Of a stretch of DNA of 64,000 nucleotides, positions 43,440-52,745 are shown piece after piece. Location of the stretch: positions 62,001 to 126,000 of the forward strand of contig JABIWH010000021.1 in assembly GCA_018701215.1 (NCBI GenBank). The letters run 5' to 3'. How positions within the stretch are numbered: the stretch's first letter is position 1; every line of letters starts with the position of its first letter. The notes below the pieces were generated by a model, which was not told the DNA's origin, ran no database searches, and was given only the letters and a program-made list of their open reading frames with translations. Origin of the DNA: Rhodospirillaceae bacterium (GTDB lineage Bacteria; Pseudomonadota; Alphaproteobacteria; GCA-2731375). Both the position numbers and the translations under genes were made by a program.

Positions 43440-44408
43440 CTATTTCAATAAGTCCCGGCAGGCCTCCGTGATGGCGGCCTGGCTCATGCCGTAGTGCTCC
43501 CGCACCTTCGCCGTGGGACCGACGATACAGAATTCGTCCGGCATGCCGATCATGCGCATGGCCGTCGGCTGTTCCAGGGCCAATAGCTCGGCCACGGCAC
43601 CGCCCAGACCACCCGTCGTGCGGTGTTCTTCCGCCGTGACAATGGCGCCGGTTTCCGCCGCCGCCGCCAGCACCGCATCCCGGTCCAGGGGCTTGATGGT
43701 ATGCATGTTCAAGACGCGGGCGCCGATGCCATTCCCCGCCAGGGCATCCGCCGCCGCCAGGGCGGGCGCGACCAACGCACCGCAGGCAATGATCGTGACA
43801 TCACCGCCCGTACGCAGCTGATCAGCCCGACCGACCCTGAAACCGTCACCGGCAAGATCCGTCACGGGTTCTTCCTCGAATTTGCCGCCCAGGCGGATAT
43901 AGCTGGGGCCGTCCAAATTCTCGGTCGCCATGGCCGCATGCCAGGTCTGCCGGGCGTCCGCCGGCACCACCACGGTCATGTTCGGCATGTTGCGCATGAT
44001 CGCCAGATCCTCCACCGCATGATGAGTGCCCCCCGCCATGCCAAGGACGATGCCGCCGCAAGCCGCGCCAATAACGACGCGCTGGTTGGCGTAGGCCACA
44101 TCATTGCGCAGCTGTTCCAGCGAACGCGCGGTAATGAACGGCGCATAACCGCACAGGATCGGCCGCATGCCCGTGGTCGCCAGGCCAGAGGCGATGCCCA
44201 TGGCAGACTGCTCGGCGATGCCGGCCTCGATCAGACGTTCCGGGCTGGCTTCGAGAAAGCCGCGCAAGCCGAACAGATCGATGGTGTCGGCGGAAATCGC
44301 CACCACCTTGTCATCATTGCCCGCCAGTTCACCGACCGCCAAGCCAAAGGCCAGGCGCGATTGGTTTTCCGATCTACGTTCCCACTCCGGGGCTTCCTGC
44401 ACGCTCAT
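43440..44408 (-). CDS. Transketolase, C-terminal section
   Basis: A 322-residue protein equal to the pyrimidine-binding and C-terminal domains of transketolase: RLAFGLAVGELAGNDDKVVAISADTIDLFGL, IEAGIAEQSAMGIASGLATTG with the essential cofactor-contacting glutamate of the E1/TK fold, and a C-terminal domain opening VTIIACGALVAPALAAAD. It overlaps the N-terminal half gene by four bases (ATGA), so the two halves are made together and form one heteromeric enzyme. Ketose and aldose partners are unknown. Confidence 0.92.
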   Translation of the reverse strand: MSVQEAPEWERRSENQSRLAFGLAVGELAGNDDKVVAISADTIDLFGLRGFLEASPERLIEAGIAEQSAMGIASGLATTGMRPILCGYAPFITARSLEQLRNDVAYANQRVVIGAACGGIVLGMAGGTHHAVEDLAIMRNMPNMTVVVPADARQTWHAAMATENLDGPSYIRLGGKFEEEPVTDLAGDGFRVGRADQLRTGGDVTIIACGALVAPALAAADALAGNGIGARVLNMHTIKPLDRDAVLAAAAETGAIVTAEEHRTTGGLGGAVAELLALEQPTAMRMIGMPDEFCIVGPTAKVREHYGMSQAAITEACRDLLK

Positions 44409-45238
44409 GACGGCTCTCCCAACTCGGCCAAGGCCTTTTCGTAGACTTCATCGGTGACCAGGTTGTTGTGCCAGAGGAAACTATCCTCGGCGAAGCTGAC
44501 GCCCTTGCCCTTGATGGTATGGGCGATAATCATTGATGGTTTATCGCTGGCGAAAGGCAATGCATCCAAGGCTTCGACCACAGCCGCCATGTCGTGGCCG
44601 TCGATTTCGCGCACGGCCCAGCCAAAGGCGTCCCATTTCTGGGCCACCGGCTCCAACCCCATCATCTGGCCCACATGGCCGCTTTGCTGGATCTTGTTGT
44701 AGTCCAGGATCGCCGTCAGGTTCGACAGGCCCATATGGGCCGCCGCCATTGCCCCCTCCCAGTTCGAGCCCTCCTGCAACTCGCCATCGCCGATCATCAC
44801 ACAGGTGCGGAAATCCTTGCCCTGCATGCGCGCGCCCAGGGCCATGCCCATGGCGACGGACAGGCCGTGGCCAAGACCTCCCGTGCTCATCTCCACACCC
44901 GCCATCTTGATATCGGGATGCATCCCGAACGGCGAGAGATAAGCGTAAAACTGATCGAGCACGCTGTCATCGATAAAGCCGGCGCGGGCCAGCGCGGCGC
45001 CAAGCGCCGCATTGGCATGGCCCTTGGACAATACGAAGCGGTCACGGTCCGGCCAATCAGGCTCGTCAGGGCGTAGGCGCAAATGATGGAAATACAACGC
45101 GGCGAGAATATCCGCCGCCGATGACGAGCCCCCCATATGGCCGGATCCGGCGGCATGCAGGGCGCGCCATACATTGCGCCTTATATGCAGAGCGTCATTC
45201 TGCAGGCCTTCGAGCTTGGCCTGATAGTTACTTGTCAT
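44405..45238 (-). CDS. Transketolase, N-terminal section
   Basis: A 277-residue protein with the thiamine-pyrophosphate-binding half: HAAGSGHMGGSSSAADILAALYF, GHANAALGAALAR, TGGLGHGLSVAMGMALGARMQG, and the TPP motif GDGELQEGSNWEGAMAAAHMGLSNLTAILDYN. The ATG at 45238 has AGAGGA nine bases upstream; a longer frame to 45274 is rejected because it overlaps the PhyH gene. Split transketolases of this type occur in dedicated sugar or C2-unit pathways rather than as the housekeeping tkt. Confidence 0.92.
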   Translation of the reverse strand: MTSNYQAKLEGLQNDALHIRRNVWRALHAAGSGHMGGSSSAADILAALYFHHLRLRPDEPDWPDRDRFVLSKGHANAALGAALARAGFIDDSVLDQFYAYLSPFGMHPDIKMAGVEMSTGGLGHGLSVAMGMALGARMQGKDFRTCVMIGDGELQEGSNWEGAMAAAHMGLSNLTAILDYNKIQQSGHVGQMMGLEPVAQKWDAFGWAVREIDGHDMAAVVEALDALPFASDKPSMIIAHTIKGKGVSFAEDSFLWHNNLVTDEVYEKALAELGEPS

Positions 45239-45270
45239 GAGTAATTGTCCTCTTTGCGCAACGCCGCCAA

Positions 45271-46113
45271 TCAAGAATTTGGCTGCAACATCAACTCCAC
45301 CTGGTCCTCTGGCACATAGACGTATGAGCCGGGGCGGAAGTCATAGCCCAGGTCACCCAACAGGCGCCGTTGCCGGGGCGTGCATTGTTCCGCCACGTGC
45401 GATGCCACGGCATAGTCATAAGGGCGCACGAACATCTGGCAGTAATTGTACAACAATGTCTTGCGCGCCTTGCCGGAGGTATTGATGCCCGGTCCGTGCC
45501 ACAGGGAATGGGAGAAAATAATGCAATCCCCCGCCTTGCCCATCAGGGGTACGGCGCCCGGCGTCGTCGGCGTTACGATCGGTTCGTCCAATTCCGGAAA
45601 AGGCCGCATGTGGCTGCCTGGAAAGACCGTGAAATTGGCACTGTCGGGCTCCAGAACATCCGTCAAAAGATACAGCGCCTTCATGGCCAGGGGCCGGCTG
45701 GTTTCCGTTACCCGGACCCGGCGCAGGCCTTCGCCGCCGTCGGTATGCGTGTAACCGAGAAAGCCGGGGTCCGAGGCGCGCACAATTGCCTGGGACATGG
45801 AGAATGACAGATACGGCCCCATGATATCGACCACCAGATCGAACACTTCGGGCCGGTCGATCAGATCCCGGAATGCCTGGTCGTAGGGCAGGATGTCCCG
45901 GCGGTCCATGAAACTTTCCGGATCCGGGTTGCCATGCTCCACCCAGCCATAATGGCCGCGCGGCAGGTTTGTCGGCTCCCAGCCCGGCTCGGCCCGGATA
46001 TTGTCGACGGCATCGCAAAGTGCTGCGGCTTCCTCGGCGTCAAATACGCCAGGCAGACGGACATAGCCGTCAATTTCCCAGGCGCGGCGCTGTTCCTTGG
46101 TCAAAGTTCGCAT
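45271..46113 (-). CDS. Phytanoyl-CoA dioxygenase-family protein (PhyH-like)
   Basis: A 280-residue Fe(II)/2-oxoglutarate oxygenase. The iron facial triad can be read as His123 and Asp125 in YTHTDGGEG and His206 in HSLWHGPG; Arg217 in the following SGKARKTLLYNY is a candidate for 2-oxoglutarate binding. The N-terminal DGYVRLPGVFDAEEAAALCDAV opening is typical of PhyH. It is the first gene of the PhyH-transketolase-LLM transcript (ribosome site GGGGAGGAAACC). Hydroxylation of a small organic molecule is likely; the target is unknown. Confidence 0.9.
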   Translation of the reverse strand: MRTLTKEQRRAWEIDGYVRLPGVFDAEEAAALCDAVDNIRAEPGWEPTNLPRGHYGWVEHGNPDPESFMDRRDILPYDQAFRDLIDRPEVFDLVVDIMGPYLSFSMSQAIVRASDPGFLGYTHTDGGEGLRRVRVTETSRPLAMKALYLLTDVLEPDSANFTVFPGSHMRPFPELDEPIVTPTTPGAVPLMGKAGDCIIFSHSLWHGPGINTSGKARKTLLYNYCQMFVRPYDYAVASHVAEQCTPRQRRLLGDLGYDFRPGSYVYVPEDQVELMLQPNS

Positions 46114-46244
46114 GTTGGTTTCCTCCCCTTTTCAGCCATGCTCCCAAATTGCCGGGCCGAACACAACCTTGTTTGCACCTTGAATTGCCCGCCAAATCTG
46201 ACACCTTGTGCATGGCGATAAGGAAACATGCAGGAGGATATCCG

Positions 46245-47036
46245 GTGCCCACACAAGATATGTCGAGCTGGAGGACCAGCATTTCCCAGGTCATCAGTAC
46301 CGAGGATAAAGAGGAAATCATGGTTAGGGGCCAACCGCTGAGCCAGTTGATCGGCAAGATTTCATTCGCCGAGATGATGTTCCTGATGCTGCGGGGCAGT
46401 CTGCCGACACCGGAACAGGCGCATGTGTTGGACGCGCTGCTGGTCGCCTCGGTCGAACACGGCATCGCGCCGCCCTCCATGATCAGCCGCTGTTTTGCCT
46501 CCTATGGCACTTCAATCCAGGCGGCGGTGGGCGGCGGCGTGCTGGCGTTCGGTGACCGCATGGGCGGGCTTGGCGAACAATTGGGCCAGACAATGGTGGC
46601 GCACTTGGCGAAATATGATCCCGCCAACCAGACGATTGCTGATGAAGTCCTCGGCGATGTAGCCGCCCGGATCGTCGAGGAAGCCGGAAGTAGCGGCCAG
46701 CGCGTACCAGGCTATGGCATTCCCCTGCACGGCGCCGATCCACGGGCGCCCGGTGTCCTGGCGGTGGCGCGCGAAAAAGGCACCTTTGGTAATTACTGCC
46801 GCCTTGGTATGGCGGTCGAGGCAGCACTTGCCGCCCAACGTGGCGGCAAGACGGTGCCCATGAACCTGGACGGCGTCGGCGCGGTGGTCATCCTTGATCT
46901 GGGCTTTAGCTGGCAAAGCACCCGGCTGTTTCTGCTGACCCCGCGTTCGGTTTCCATGGGCGCGCATTATTTGGAGGAACAAGAGCAAGACAGCACCTGG
47001 CGCCATATACCGGCCAGTCAAATCAGCTATGATTGA
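46245..47036 (+). CDS. Citryl-CoA lyase-like protein (citrate-synthase superfamily)
   Basis: A 263-residue protein starting with GTG at 46245 behind a strong AGGAGG seven bases upstream; an ATG at 46212 has no ribosome site. The GYGIPLHGADPRAPG segment matches the citrate synthase-type GxGHPxxxxxDPRA motif, although the usual histidine pattern is altered, and LSQLIGKISFAEMMFLMLRGSLPTPEQAHVLDALLV is the short all-helical opening seen in citryl-CoA lyases. At 263 residues it is about the size of this class, smaller than full citrate synthase. Lyase or condensing direction is not determined. Confidence 0.8.
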   Translation: MPTQDMSSWRTSISQVISTEDKEEIMVRGQPLSQLIGKISFAEMMFLMLRGSLPTPEQAHVLDALLVASVEHGIAPPSMISRCFASYGTSIQAAVGGGVLAFGDRMGGLGEQLGQTMVAHLAKYDPANQTIADEVLGDVAARIVEEAGSSGQRVPGYGIPLHGADPRAPGVLAVAREKGTFGNYCRLGMAVEAALAAQRGGKTVPMNLDGVGAVVILDLGFSWQSTRLFLLTPRSVSMGAHYLEEQEQDSTWRHIPASQISYD

Positions 47037-47063
47037 TCACGGAATTAATTTAGGAGACGACAG

Positions 47064-47414
47064 ATGCCCTTCAATGCCAAATACGCCTTCATGGTCAGCA
47101 TGGATGTCGATGCCGACAAGGAAGCCTTGTTCAACGAGGTCTACGACGACGAACATATCCCCGCCCTGTTGAAAGTAGACGGCGTGGTCGCAGTGTCCCG
47201 CCTGAAGACCGTGCCCGCCACCTTGGCCATGGGCGGTGAGGAACATGCGGTGACGGGCGAAGGCCTGCCTCATTACATCGCCATCTACGAGATCGACAGC
47301 CCGGAAGTGCTGAACAGCGCCGCCTGGGCCGAGGCAGTAGAGGCAGGCCGCTGGGGCGGCCAGGTGCGCCCCTACACCACCAATCGCCAGCACGTGTTGC
47401 GCAAATTGATCTGA
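47064..47414 (+). CDS. Small dimeric alpha/beta-barrel protein (EthD/DUF4286-like)
   Basis: A 116-residue protein with the pattern of ferredoxin-like barrels: YAFMVSMDVDADKEALFNEVYDDEHIPALLKVDGVVAVSRLK contains the (N/D)-x-x-W/F-N-x-x-Y-x-x-E-H-I-P-x-L-L motif common in DUF4286/EthD-like proteins, and a strand at LPHYIAIYEIDSPEVLNS. GGAGACGACAG precedes the ATG. It follows the citryl-CoA-lyase-like gene by 27 bases and is probably coexpressed with it. The function is unknown; many relatives are small auxiliary enzymes in catabolic gene clusters. Confidence 0.75.
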   Translation: MPFNAKYAFMVSMDVDADKEALFNEVYDDEHIPALLKVDGVVAVSRLKTVPATLAMGGEEHAVTGEGLPHYIAIYEIDSPEVLNSAAWAEAVEAGRWGGQVRPYTTNRQHVLRKLI

Positions 47415-47513
47415 GCAGGCATCGGACAAAAAAGCATCTTGAACTGGACTTGTATGCCGGCTGACATATTTCCCCCCTGTGAGGAGTTCTATTCTGGCAG
47501 GCGAGTTTGCTGC

Positions 47514-49325
47514 ATGTATGAGCCGAAAGACCCATCAACGACTGCGCCAACCGGCAGCAACGCCGTTCAGCAGCCGTCACCTAATGACCAAGAACAGCGC
47601 AATATCGCGGAATTGCGGCGAAAAATAGCGGAATTGGAAGCTGAATTGGCCGGCGCATCTGAGCATGCGGCGGCTAACGATGGGCGAGGGTATCTACAGG
47701 ATTTTGCCACCGCCATGGGTGGCTGGTTCTGGGAAACCGACGCCGAGCTTCGCTTTACGTATTTTTCGCCCAGCGTTCAGGACATCACCGGCGTGCCGCC
47801 GGAATGGCACTATGGCAAGACCCGCGAAGACTTCGGCATTCCCGATTCCGTCGCGCCCGAGGTTTGGGCTGAGCATTTGGCATGTTTACGCCGGCGCGAG
47901 CCATTCACGGATTTTGTTTTTCAACGCCGCGCCACCGATGGCATCAAATGGATGCGCACGTCGGGCCTGCCGGTTTTTGACGCGCAGGGAGAGTTTCATG
48001 GCTATCGCGGTTCGGCCTCGGTCATCACGGCGGAGATGGAAGCCAAATTACGCAATGACCGCCTGATTAGCGCCATTGAGAACCTGGACGAAATGTTCGT
48101 TCTGTGGGGGCCGGACGACCGTCTCGTGGTCTGTAACCAGCGCTTTCGGGATATCAACGCCAAGGTTATCGAAAGCGTTCAACCCGGCGTATTGTTCGAG
48201 GACCATATTCGTACGGCCATGGCATCGGGCGCATATCCCAGCGCCGCCGGCCATGAGGAAGTCTGGATCCAGACCCGCCTGGCACAGCACCGCAATTCTG
48301 GCACGCCTTTCGAAATGCAGCGCCAGGACGGGCGTTGGATTCTATTGCGAGAGCAGCGCCTGCCCGATGGCTCCACCACGACAATCTCCACGGACATCAC
48401 GTCGAGAAAACGCGCCGAGCAAGCCCTGGCGGCAAAACACGACGTCCTGGAAACCGCCCTGACCACAATTCCCGATGGTGTGCAGGTGCTTGACCAGGAC
48501 TTGGAATTGGTGGCCTGGAACGACCGTCTGTTCGAGGTTTTGGAGTTGGATCGCGATGCCATATTAGACAGGGATAGTCCTGGCCAAGCATTGCGCCGTG
48601 CCTTGGCGGAGCAGGGCAGCGATGACACTCAGACCGCCATCGAGGCCCAGGAAACCATGGCGCGCGCGCCGGGGCCGGTCCAGTATGAACAACAGCTGGC
48701 CAGTGGAAAATGGATGGAATGCCGTGGCCGTCCCATCGCCTCGGGCGGTTATGTGGCAGTCTACCGCGACATCGATGAAAGCAAGCGGCTGTACGAGCGC
48801 CTGGAGCATCTCGCTACCACGGACGCCTTGACCGAAATCGCCAACCGGCGAAGTTTTCTGGACCGGGCCGAGGCGGAATTCGACCGCGCCAAACGGTACA
48901 ACAGGAATATCTCGTTCCTGATGATCGACGTGGATCACTTCAAAGCGGTCAACGACCGCCATGGCCATGCGATTGGTGACGATGTCCTGCGCCGGGCGGC
49001 GGCCGCGTGCGGCGATGCCCTGCGGGATTCGGATATCCTGGGCCGGGTCGGCGGCGAGGAATTTGCTGCCCTGTTACCCGAAGCCAACGCCGAAACCGCC
49101 CACCTGGTCGCCGAACGCCTGCGCCTTGCCGTGGCCGGCCTGTCCGTCGAAACAACCGCCGGCGCTTTGCCCATAACCGTCAGCATCGGCGTCAGCACCG
49201 CGGCGGGCGCCCGTGGCAACGTCGAAGAGATCATGGCCGAAGCCGATGCAGCCCTCTATCAAGCCAAGGAAAATGGCCGCAACAGGGTCGTCCATTTCAG
49301 CGGATCGGACATGGGCGTACGCTAG
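47514..49325 (+). CDS. Diguanylate cyclase with three PAS domains
   Basis: A 603-residue cytoplasmic signalling protein. After a charged coiled-coil segment (about 25-48) come three PAS domains (roughly 60-170, 185-300, 310-425; GGWFWETDAELRFTYFSPS, DEMFVLWGPDDRLVVCNQRF and PDGVQVLDQDLELVAWNDRL), then a GGDEF domain (about 430-600) with the active-site variant GGEEF (513-517). An RxxD motif (RDSD, 504-507) sits exactly five residues before it, the product-inhibition I-site. It should make cyclic di-GMP with feedback control. No transmembrane segment is visible. The start is uncertain; the ATG at 47514 is best. Confidence 0.9.
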   Translation: MYEPKDPSTTAPTGSNAVQQPSPNDQEQRNIAELRRKIAELEAELAGASEHAAANDGRGYLQDFATAMGGWFWETDAELRFTYFSPSVQDITGVPPEWHYGKTREDFGIPDSVAPEVWAEHLACLRRREPFTDFVFQRRATDGIKWMRTSGLPVFDAQGEFHGYRGSASVITAEMEAKLRNDRLISAIENLDEMFVLWGPDDRLVVCNQRFRDINAKVIESVQPGVLFEDHIRTAMASGAYPSAAGHEEVWIQTRLAQHRNSGTPFEMQRQDGRWILLREQRLPDGSTTTISTDITSRKRAEQALAAKHDVLETALTTIPDGVQVLDQDLELVAWNDRLFEVLELDRDAILDRDSPGQALRRALAEQGSDDTQTAIEAQETMARAPGPVQYEQQLASGKWMECRGRPIASGGYVAVYRDIDESKRLYERLEHLATTDALTEIANRRSFLDRAEAEFDRAKRYNRNISFLMIDVDHFKAVNDRHGHAIGDDVLRRAAAACGDALRDSDILGRVGGEEFAALLPEANAETAHLVAERLRLAVAGLSVETTAGALPITVSIGVSTAAGARGNVEEIMAEADAALYQAKENGRNRVVHFSGSDMGVR

Positions 49326-49330
49326 AATAT

Positions 49331-50503
49331 TCAAGCCGTATCCTTGAACAGCTCCCGGCCGATTAGCATGCGGCGGATTTCGGAAGTACCGGCGCCGATC
49401 TCGTACAACTTGGCATCGCGCAGCAAGCGGCCCGTGGGATACTCGTTGATATAGCCGTTGCCGCCCAGGGTCTGCACCGCCTCCAATGCCATCCAGGTTG
49501 CTTTCTCGGCCGCGTATAGAATGGCGCCGGCCGCGTCCGCCCGCGTGGTGTCGCCCCGGTCGCAGGCCTTGGCCACCGTGTAAACGTAAGACTTGGCCGC
49601 ATTCATGGTGGTGTACATATCGGCGATCTTGCCCTGCATCAGCTGGAATTCGCCAATCGGCTGGCCGAATTGTTCGCGTTCATGGATATAAGGCATGACC
49701 ACATCCATGCAGGCCTGCATGATGCCAAGCGGCCCGGCGGAAAGCACCAGCCGTTCGTAATCCAGGCCACTCATCAAAATCCGCACGCCCTCGCCCAGCG
49801 CACCTAGAATATTTTCTTCCGGCACGGCGCAGTCCTCGAACACCAGTTCGCAAGTGTCCGAGCCTCGCATGCCGAGCTTGTCCAGCTTTTGCGCCGTCGA
49901 GAAGCCGGGAAGGCCTTTTTCGATCAAAAAGGCGGTAATGCCCCGCGGCCCGGCCTCCGCGTCGGTTTTGGCATAGACCACCAAAGTGTCAGCCTCGGGA
50001 CCATTGGTGATCCACATTTTGGAGCCGTTCAGAATGTATTGATCGCCGCGCTTGTCCGCCCGCAGGCGCATGGAGACCACGTCGGAGCCCGCACCCGGCT
50101 CGCTCATGGCCAGGGCACCCACATGTTCACCGCTGATCAGTTTCGGCAAATAGCGGCTTTTTTGCGCTGCGCTGCCCTGGCGGCGGATCTGGTTGACGCA
50201 CAGGTTGGAGTGCGCGCCATAACTGAGCCCGACCGAGGCCGAGGCGCGGCTGATCTCCTCCATGGCGACGCAATGTTCCAGATAGCCCAGGCCGGCGCCG
50301 CCATATTCCTCCTCCACCGTCACGCCCAGAACCCCAAGATCGCCCAACTGGGGCCAAAGGTCCCGGGGGAATTGGTTGGAGGCATCGATTTCACCCGCGC
50401 GCGGGGCGATCTTGTCGGCGGCGAAACCGGCCACGCTGTCACGGATCATATCGGCGGTTTCACCCAGGCCGAAGTCAAAGGCTGGCAAAGCGTTGGGGAT
50501 CAT
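49331..50503 (-). CDS. ivd: Isovaleryl-CoA dehydrogenase-type acyl-CoA dehydrogenase
   Basis: A 390-residue flavoprotein with a leucine-catabolism IVD signature. The catalytic base is placed in GLDYERLVLSAGPLG (Glu250), matching the unusual position of the IVD glutamate rather than the usual acyl-CoA dehydrogenase site. Middle-domain motif ALAMSEPGAGSDVVSMRLRA and C-terminal GNGYINEYPTGRLLRDAKLYEIGAGTSEIRRMLIGR are conserved. GGAGG precedes the ATG at 50503; the longer frame was rejected. No methylcrotonyl-CoA carboxylase genes sit next to it, unlike the usual leucine cluster. Confidence 0.92.
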   Translation of the reverse strand: MIPNALPAFDFGLGETADMIRDSVAGFAADKIAPRAGEIDASNQFPRDLWPQLGDLGVLGVTVEEEYGGAGLGYLEHCVAMEEISRASASVGLSYGAHSNLCVNQIRRQGSAAQKSRYLPKLISGEHVGALAMSEPGAGSDVVSMRLRADKRGDQYILNGSKMWITNGPEADTLVVYAKTDAEAGPRGITAFLIEKGLPGFSTAQKLDKLGMRGSDTCELVFEDCAVPEENILGALGEGVRILMSGLDYERLVLSAGPLGIMQACMDVVMPYIHEREQFGQPIGEFQLMQGKIADMYTTMNAAKSYVYTVAKACDRGDTTRADAAGAILYAAEKATWMALEAVQTLGGNGYINEYPTGRLLRDAKLYEIGAGTSEIRRMLIGRELFKDTA

Positions 50504-50579
50504 GGCGGCGTCCTCCGAATAGGCTAATGGTCGTGCTGAATAGCGGGGGGTCCTTGATATCGCCTGATCGATCGGAAAT

Positions 50580-51902
50580 CTACAGCTTGATCCCGGTCCA
50601 GCCACGGCGCCGCCACAGAACCACGAATATTACCGCCTGCAGGATGCGATAGGCCGACTGCGTCGCCCACACCGCGAACAGACCAAGGCCGAAATAAGGC
50701 CCGGCCAGCCAAGCCAGCGGCAGGCCCAACAGCCATTGCGTGCCCACCGCCACCGCCATGACCTGGCGCACCGCGCCGGCGCCAAGCAGTGCATGCAGCA
50801 GCACCAGCCCCACGCCATCAATGGCTATGGCAACCCCCATCAGGCGCATGGAATTCCGCGCCATATCGATTACCGCCTGGTCCCGAGTGAAGCCCATGAC
50901 GATCTGATCGGGTATGAGCAGCGCCGGCAACCCCAGCAGACCCAAGATCAAAGCGGTCACCTTGACCACATCCCAGGCCCAGCGCGAGGCCTCGTCCGGA
51001 TCATCGCGGCCCAGGGCCTCGCCCACCAGGGTCAGTGCCGCCAGCCCAAGGCCAACGGCGGGCAGGATCGCCACGAGCACCAGATTTATCAGAATGTTGG
51101 TGGCCGCAACCTCCGCCGTACCCATCAGGCCGACAATCCAGAAAATTGCCGTGAAGCCGGCGGCGAAGAGAAATTCCTGGATCGCCGCCGGCACCGACAA
51201 CCGAAGCATGGTCGCCATGGTTTCGCGGCGCGGAATTCGGCTGAGAAAGCCATTTTTCCGCGCCTCTTTCCAGCCTAGGGCGAAATAGACCAGCGTACCA
51301 AGATACAGTGAAATGGTGGTGCCCAGGCCCGAACCCTCGGTTCCCATTTCCGGAAAGCCAAACTTGCCGAATATGAGAACATAGCTAATTGCGATGTTCG
51401 CTACATGGATGACAAGAAGGGTATGCAGATAACGCCGGCTCTGCGAGACGCCGGTCCAGTAACCACGAAATGCGAAATTCATGCCAACCGCGACCACGCC
51501 CAGCAGGCGCGCATCAAAATAGGGCAAGCCCGCGTCCACCACACCCTGATCGGCGTTGATCAAGGGAAATAGCGTCGAGGAGTAAGCCAGCAAGACGATG
51601 CTCATGGGCAGGCCGATCACCAGGGCCAGAAGCAAGCCGCCGTTCAAAGGTACCGCGGCTTCGTCGCCCCGGCCCTCGCCAACGCGCCTGGCCGCCATGG
51701 TCTGCACACCGGACGACAGGCCCATGACCAGGGCCGTCGCCATAAAGGTGGCGAAGCTGGCGGTGCCAACGCCTGCCAGGGCTTCCTTGCCCAGAACACC
51801 GACCATGGCGGTATCCACCAGGTTCAAGACAACCTGAGAAACCATGCCGCCCACGATGGGCAGGGCCAGATGGCCGATCCGGTTTAGGCGCTGGCGTTGC
51901 AT
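50580..51902 (-). CDS. MATE family efflux transporter
   Basis: A 440-residue protein with twelve predicted helices arranged in two repeats, as in DinF/NorM-type pumps: GHLALPIVGGMVSQVVLNLVDTAMVGVLGKEALAGVG is the N-terminal motif region (read in parts), and PAAIQEFLFAAGFTAIFWIVGLMGTAEVAATNILINL opens the second half. It would export cationic or aromatic compounds using H+ or Na+. The ATG at 51902 leaves 23 bases to the SDR stop upstream; possibly in the same transcript. Confidence 0.9.
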   Translation of the reverse strand: MQRQRLNRIGHLALPIVGGMVSQVVLNLVDTAMVGVLGKEALAGVGTASFATFMATALVMGLSSGVQTMAARRVGEGRGDEAAVPLNGGLLLALVIGLPMSIVLLAYSSTLFPLINADQGVVDAGLPYFDARLLGVVAVGMNFAFRGYWTGVSQSRRYLHTLLVIHVANIAISYVLIFGKFGFPEMGTEGSGLGTTISLYLGTLVYFALGWKEARKNGFLSRIPRRETMATMLRLSVPAAIQEFLFAAGFTAIFWIVGLMGTAEVAATNILINLVLVAILPAVGLGLAALTLVGEALGRDDPDEASRWAWDVVKVTALILGLLGLPALLIPDQIVMGFTRDQAVIDMARNSMRLMGVAIAIDGVGLVLLHALLGAGAVRQVMAVAVGTQWLLGLPLAWLAGPYFGLGLFAVWATQSAYRILQAVIFVVLWRRRGWTGIKL

Positions 51903-51925
51903 GGTTCGTTCCGCCGGCCTAAATT

Positions 51926-52711
51926 CTAATGCGCGACGTAGCCGCCATCGACGGTCATGGCCGTGCCGTTAACAAACGATGCCGCATCCGTACAGAGCCA
52001 GACAGCGGCGGCGGCTATTTCTTCGGGAGTACCAAGGCGCCCAATGGGATGCTCGGCGACAACGGCCGCCTTGCGCTCCGGATGGCGTTCGAAAACCCCG
52101 GCAACCATTGGCGTTTCGATAAATCCCGGACAGACCGCATTGACCCGAATACCGTCCTTGGCATAGCCGAGTGCCGCGGTTTTCGTCAATCCGATCACGC
52201 CATGCTTGGAGGCGGAATAAGCCACCGGGTTGGTGGCGCTGCTGACCAGACCCATGACGGATGCGGTGTTGACGATGGCGCCGCCACCGCCGCCGCCATC
52301 GCCGTCGGCCTGCGCCAGCATCTGTCGTATCTGATATTTCATGCAGAGCCAGACGCCCTTGAGGTTGATACCGATCACCCGGTCCCACAGTTCCTCGGAA
52401 TAATCAATCAAGGGGACGAGATCACCGGCGATCCCGGCATTGTTGAAGGCGAAGTCCAGCTTGCCATAGGCCGCGACAGTCCGCGCAACCAGGGCCTCCA
52501 CCTCGTCAGCCTGGGCGACATCCGTCGCCACACAAATCGCCTCGCCGCCATACTGATCGATCAGCGCCTTGGTTGCGGCACTGCCCGCCTCGTCCATATC
52601 GGCGATAACAACCTGCCCGCCCTCGCTGGCGAATTTCAAGGCCGCCGCCCGCCCGATGCCCGAACCGCCGCCCGTCACAATACCCGCACGGCCGCTAAGT
52701 TGATCGCCCAT
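51926..52711 (-). CDS. SDR family oxidoreductase
   Basis: A 261-residue classical short-chain dehydrogenase with TGGGSGIG, NNAG, NTAS and YSASK motifs (the catalytic tyrosine and lysine in AYSASKHGVIGL), and the C-terminal PGFIETPM. A run of five or more glycines (GDGGGGGGAIV) is inserted before the catalytic serine, coded by a short GCC-rich repeat. The ATG at 52711 has AGAGGA eight bases upstream. It lies between the MATE gene and the GSA-like aminotransferase gene on one strand. Confidence 0.92.
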   Translation of the reverse strand: MGDQLSGRAGIVTGGGSGIGRAAALKFASEGGQVVIADMDEAGSAATKALIDQYGGEAICVATDVAQADEVEALVARTVAAYGKLDFAFNNAGIAGDLVPLIDYSEELWDRVIGINLKGVWLCMKYQIRQMLAQADGDGGGGGGAIVNTASVMGLVSSATNPVAYSASKHGVIGLTKTAALGYAKDGIRVNAVCPGFIETPMVAGVFERHPERKAAVVAEHPIGRLGTPEEIAAAAVWLCTDAASFVNGTAMTVDGGYVAH

Positions 52712-52745
52712 GATCACCGTCCTCTTTATTTACGATCCGGATGAA

